A stretch of DNA of 64,000 nt from Serratia symbiotica (GTDB taxonomy: Bacteria > Pseudomonadota > Gammaproteobacteria > Enterobacterales > Enterobacteriaceae): positions 2,046,001 through 2,110,000 of the forward strand of contig LR025083.1 of NCBI GenBank assembly GCA_900380265.1, in the 5' to 3' direction. Positions within the stretch are counted from its first letter, which is position 1. Every line of letters begins with the position of its first letter. A model generated the notes under the pieces. It did no database searches. It saw only the letters and a program-made list of their open reading frames with translations, and was not told the DNA's origin. Below, piece by piece: positions 60,852 through 64,000 of the stretch. Both the position numbers and the translations under genes were made by a program.

Positions 60852-63800
60852 ATAAAATTGACGCACTATAAATATTTTTAGAAATATCACTGACAAGACA
60901 ATGTGCTCTCAAAGGGCCAATTGAACGTTCTGTACCTACCACCATTCATCAACCGATATAAGCCATCTAAGCAACGTTGCGCTTAGACTCTTGTCCAGAC
61001 CACAGCATTCTTTATTCTTCCAACGTGTTCAGAATAAAGTTGAGTAGCTTTTCTTTTAAATGACATATCTCTTTAAGATAGATATGAGTAATTCCTATGT
61101 TTACAAACATTGCGTTACATGAAACTACTGTTCAGTTCGCCATTACAGGAAGAAGGACAGAAAGTTGTGAATCCTAGACATGAGCTTTGTGCTGATGAAA
61201 TGAAGACTAGTGACTCTGTAAAACTATTTACTTCAATTTAACCTGAATTCAGGATCAGAAATAGCTATAAATCAATACCTCAATTATCAATAAAATTTAC
61301 AATACACAGATTGAGAAAGATAACGGGTCCTAGTAAACCTAGGATCACAAATTTTTAATCTAAAAATCAGATTTTATTACATATTTTACTATTTCCTATT
61401 TATCTATTTAAAATATTTTAAATAAAGTGGGAAGTTTACTGAGTATAGTATATTCTCAAATATTCGCTTATTATTAATACTTAGCACTTATCTTTATATT
61501 TTAGCTATTGGCAATTTATGCCATCAATCAAATCATATTAAAATCAGAACGATAATATATATTCAATATAGAACACATCATTGCCTTTAAGGCAAACCGC
61601 CGTATTCAATTAAGGATATTTTGTAGTATAGCTCGCACCGATTGTATCTTACCTAATAAAGCGTGCAGAGGTCCCGGCCATTATATCAAACAGCCGTTAA
61701 TCACGAACCAAAGCCATTCGTATTCTTCAAAAAATTTTTAATAATCCTGAGGTGTTAGTATGCGGTACAGTATTATAAATAATAGCACTTCCACCTGTTA
61801 CCGAGCTGCTCACTAACACAATTACTAATACAACCAAAAAAATAAACAAACCATTTATACACTTTCTTGTGAGAAAGAATTAATAAAATTATACACTCTT
61901 TTTGTTATATTATCATCATCTCCATCTTATATGAATATAATTATCGCCATAAATAAATTAAAAATTGAAAGTTCGATTAATTTATTTAATGTTCACAACA
62001 AAATAATTTAAAATACTGTTATTTAATCCTAACAAATCATCGCTATATATTTATCAGCTCCTATAAATTATATTTTTAAAACAAGTTGCATAAGCATAAA
62101 ATGCTAGGGTAAGCTACACTGTAGCCGACCTATGAGTTGAGATCTTATATTCTTGCTATACTTATATTGTTAAACATACAAAATCAAATACAAAGCATGA
62201 TATTCTTTAATTTATGTTTAGTTCAGTAGATGGCTAATAACATTACATGCTTGTAATTATTATGTATTTTTATTTAAATAAACTTTCATTAGTGAGAACA
62301 AGACTAACTTGATATGGAATACAAAATCAGAATATGCTATATGTTTATTAATAACTTCACCCTCTTTCTATGAAGAAAGAGGTTTTTATAAAATCAAACC
62401 GAAATTCACCTATTTAATGAATTTATTGATTTATAGTTTTTGTTAAAACCAAGAATAAAATAAATAGCAATATCTAAACATATATTTAAATATTAAAGAT
62501 TTTAAAAAGAAGCGAATACAAAAACTAATTGTATAAAACTCAATATTCGTACTCAATCTAGCACAAATAACTAGACCAATCAAAGTCAGTGCTCTAGCAC
62601 AATAAATATTTAGACCTCACCATCCTTGATAAATTTATTCAATGGATTGACTAGATTTATTTTATCTTACATAGCTGCTTGGATGCTGTCCAGCATAATT
62701 AAAAGTAATGGAATTAGTATAATAACTATTCATGTGGCTTATCTATACAAAATCTCACCAATCCCATTAAATCACTAGCTGACGGAATATTATAGTCTGG
62801 TTAGCTAGTTAAACTCTATAAGACAAATACTTCACTAATACGTGTTGTATCTAATCTCCATTAAAATGGGTTGTTTAGCATAACCTGCATATTCTATATT
62901 AGGTTGAAGATAAAATCTCAAAAAATTTCTTATAGCAAGACTACTGAAGTAAATTTCAGTATCTGCTAGAATTTAAATTCTATCATAATCATACTAATAT
63001 TATATATTTCATATACTACAATCCAACCTCTTATGCTATATTTTAGCTAAAATTTTAATGAACACTCAATACATTCATTCCTAGATGATACACTATACAA
63101 ACCAGCAAGCCGGCACCAAGCTCTCTTAGAAAATCATCTATTTATTTTAACTGCTACAATCAGTTGAAGATGGCAAGCTTTTTAATTTTACGTCTGTCGA
63201 AAACAGAACGTTAACCTAACTAGCCCTTAGTTAAACATTTTTATATTTTAAAATAATATTTTTAGTTGAGCGTCTTCCGCTAATAAATATTAATCATCGC
63301 CATTTTAAGCTCAGTATTATTATATTGCTTTCATAAACAATAGAAAGATTAATGCACTTAACTCAACTCAAGCCTCTTGTATGTTAAGAAGCAGCTAGAT
63401 TTAGCGTATGATGTAAATTGAGTACCAATGGTACATATCAAAGATAAAAATTATTAAACAAATGTTGTTACTATCGAGAATGATATCCTCATTGATATAC
63501 TGTGGAGTTTAATTACTCTCTCTACTGAACCCCTAATCTGCCGACACTAAAGGTGGTATGCATATACTTTACACAAATATATTAAATCTTAAGAGTATCA
63601 ACTCTAATTCTTATTATTTATAATCGGATGTTCTCTTCCTATAATTTCTTATTTTAGGTGTTAGCCTAATTAACACATTACACCAGAATTATCTTTATTA
63701 ATTTTTATTTAAACATACATCAAATCTCTAAAAGAGATGCATATCAATTATTGGCTAAATTATAAATTTTATATGAATTAACTTGTATTTTTAAAATATG

Positions 63801-64000
63801 GGAGTAAATCGCAGATTTAATTGAATAAATTTTCTAGAACAGAATAATCACTAACACTATACCGGCATTGATATAGATAAAGAAATTTTTACGTTCTTAT
63901 TTTTATCTAGCTATTCTTCAACATTTATTCTGTTAAAGAACCAAGCAGGCGTAAAACTAAAGCCGCAATACAAGTGCAAGGTAATTGTATGAAAGGCTGA
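60852..64000. other. AT-rich gene-less tail
   Basis: There is no frame above about 60 codons and no RNA gene. From about 61.2 kb the base composition is visibly more AT-rich (many lines of 20-30% G+C by eye) than the decayed DNA elsewhere in the window (about 35-42%). Poly-A/T runs are common. It starts just after the tRNA-Arg gene. It may be an older decayed island, or a region decaying longer; nothing in it is recognisable. Confidence 0.6.

Overview
The window looks like a chromosome segment of a host-restricted bacterium of the Enterobacterales in the middle of genome reduction. The twelve intact genes and their order match Escherichia/Serratia/Yersinia, and the RsmA and ApaH proteins read closest to Serratia/Yersinia forms. 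Only about 22% of the bases (about 13.9 kb of 64 kb) lie in intact genes. A Serratia symbiotica-type or similar insect endosymbiont is the most likely source. That is inference, because the sequence carries no direct marker of species.

Most of the rest is not random spacer. By translating spacers at positions predicted from enterobacterial gene order, I could recognise strongly decayed but still alignable genes: folA, apaG, pdxA, rluA, rapA, polB, mazG, relA, barA, cnoX, ppiB and ybcJ (and weakly ybbJ). They carry stops and frameshifts, yet keep ancestral position, strand and often length.

Layout. (1) 1-12.06 kb: no intact gene and nothing I can identify. (2) 12.06-26.7 kb: one syntenic block, folA(pseudo,+), apaH, apaG(pseudo), rsmA, pdxA(pseudo), surA and lptD on the minus strand, djlA on plus, then rluA, rapA and polB (all pseudo, minus). 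(3) 26.7-32.6 kb: unidentified, rich in hairpins. (4) 32.6-40.7 kb: a second block, eno, pyrG, mazG(pseudo) and relA(pseudo) on minus, barA(pseudo) on plus, with rlmD apparently deleted. (5) 40.7-49.4 kb: unidentified. (6) 49.4-60.85 kb: a third block, hemH(+), qmcA(-), cnoX(pseudo,-), lpxH(-), ppiB(pseudo,-), cysS(+), ybcJ(pseudo,-), folD(-) and tRNA-Arg(UCU) with a clear sigma-70 promoter. (7) 60.85-64 kb: gene-less and visibly more AT-rich.

What survives serves a minimal Gram-negative cell: outer-membrane building (SurA, LptD, LpxH), 16S rRNA dimethylation (RsmA), glycolysis (Eno), CTP synthesis (PyrG), haem (HemH), one-carbon metabolism (FolD), Cys-tRNA (CysS), Ap4A hydrolysis (ApaH), a membrane J-domain protein (DjlA) and a membrane SPFH protein (QmcA). 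What has been lost is mainly regulation, repair and vitamin synthesis: stringent response (RelA), BarA signalling, transcription recycling (RapA), DNA polymerase II (PolB), PLP synthesis (PdxA) and dihydrofolate reductase (FolA).

The most interesting signal is that the decayed DNA is packed with short, often perfect inverted repeats (stems 6-24 bp, loops 3-12 nt), frequently in tandem clusters. In the pdxA pseudogene one arm of a 24-bp hairpin still aligns with ancestral codons. The other arm replaces the next codons with an inverted copy and almost no length change. This points to template-switch (quasipalindrome-type) mutation as a process rewriting neutral DNA in this genome.
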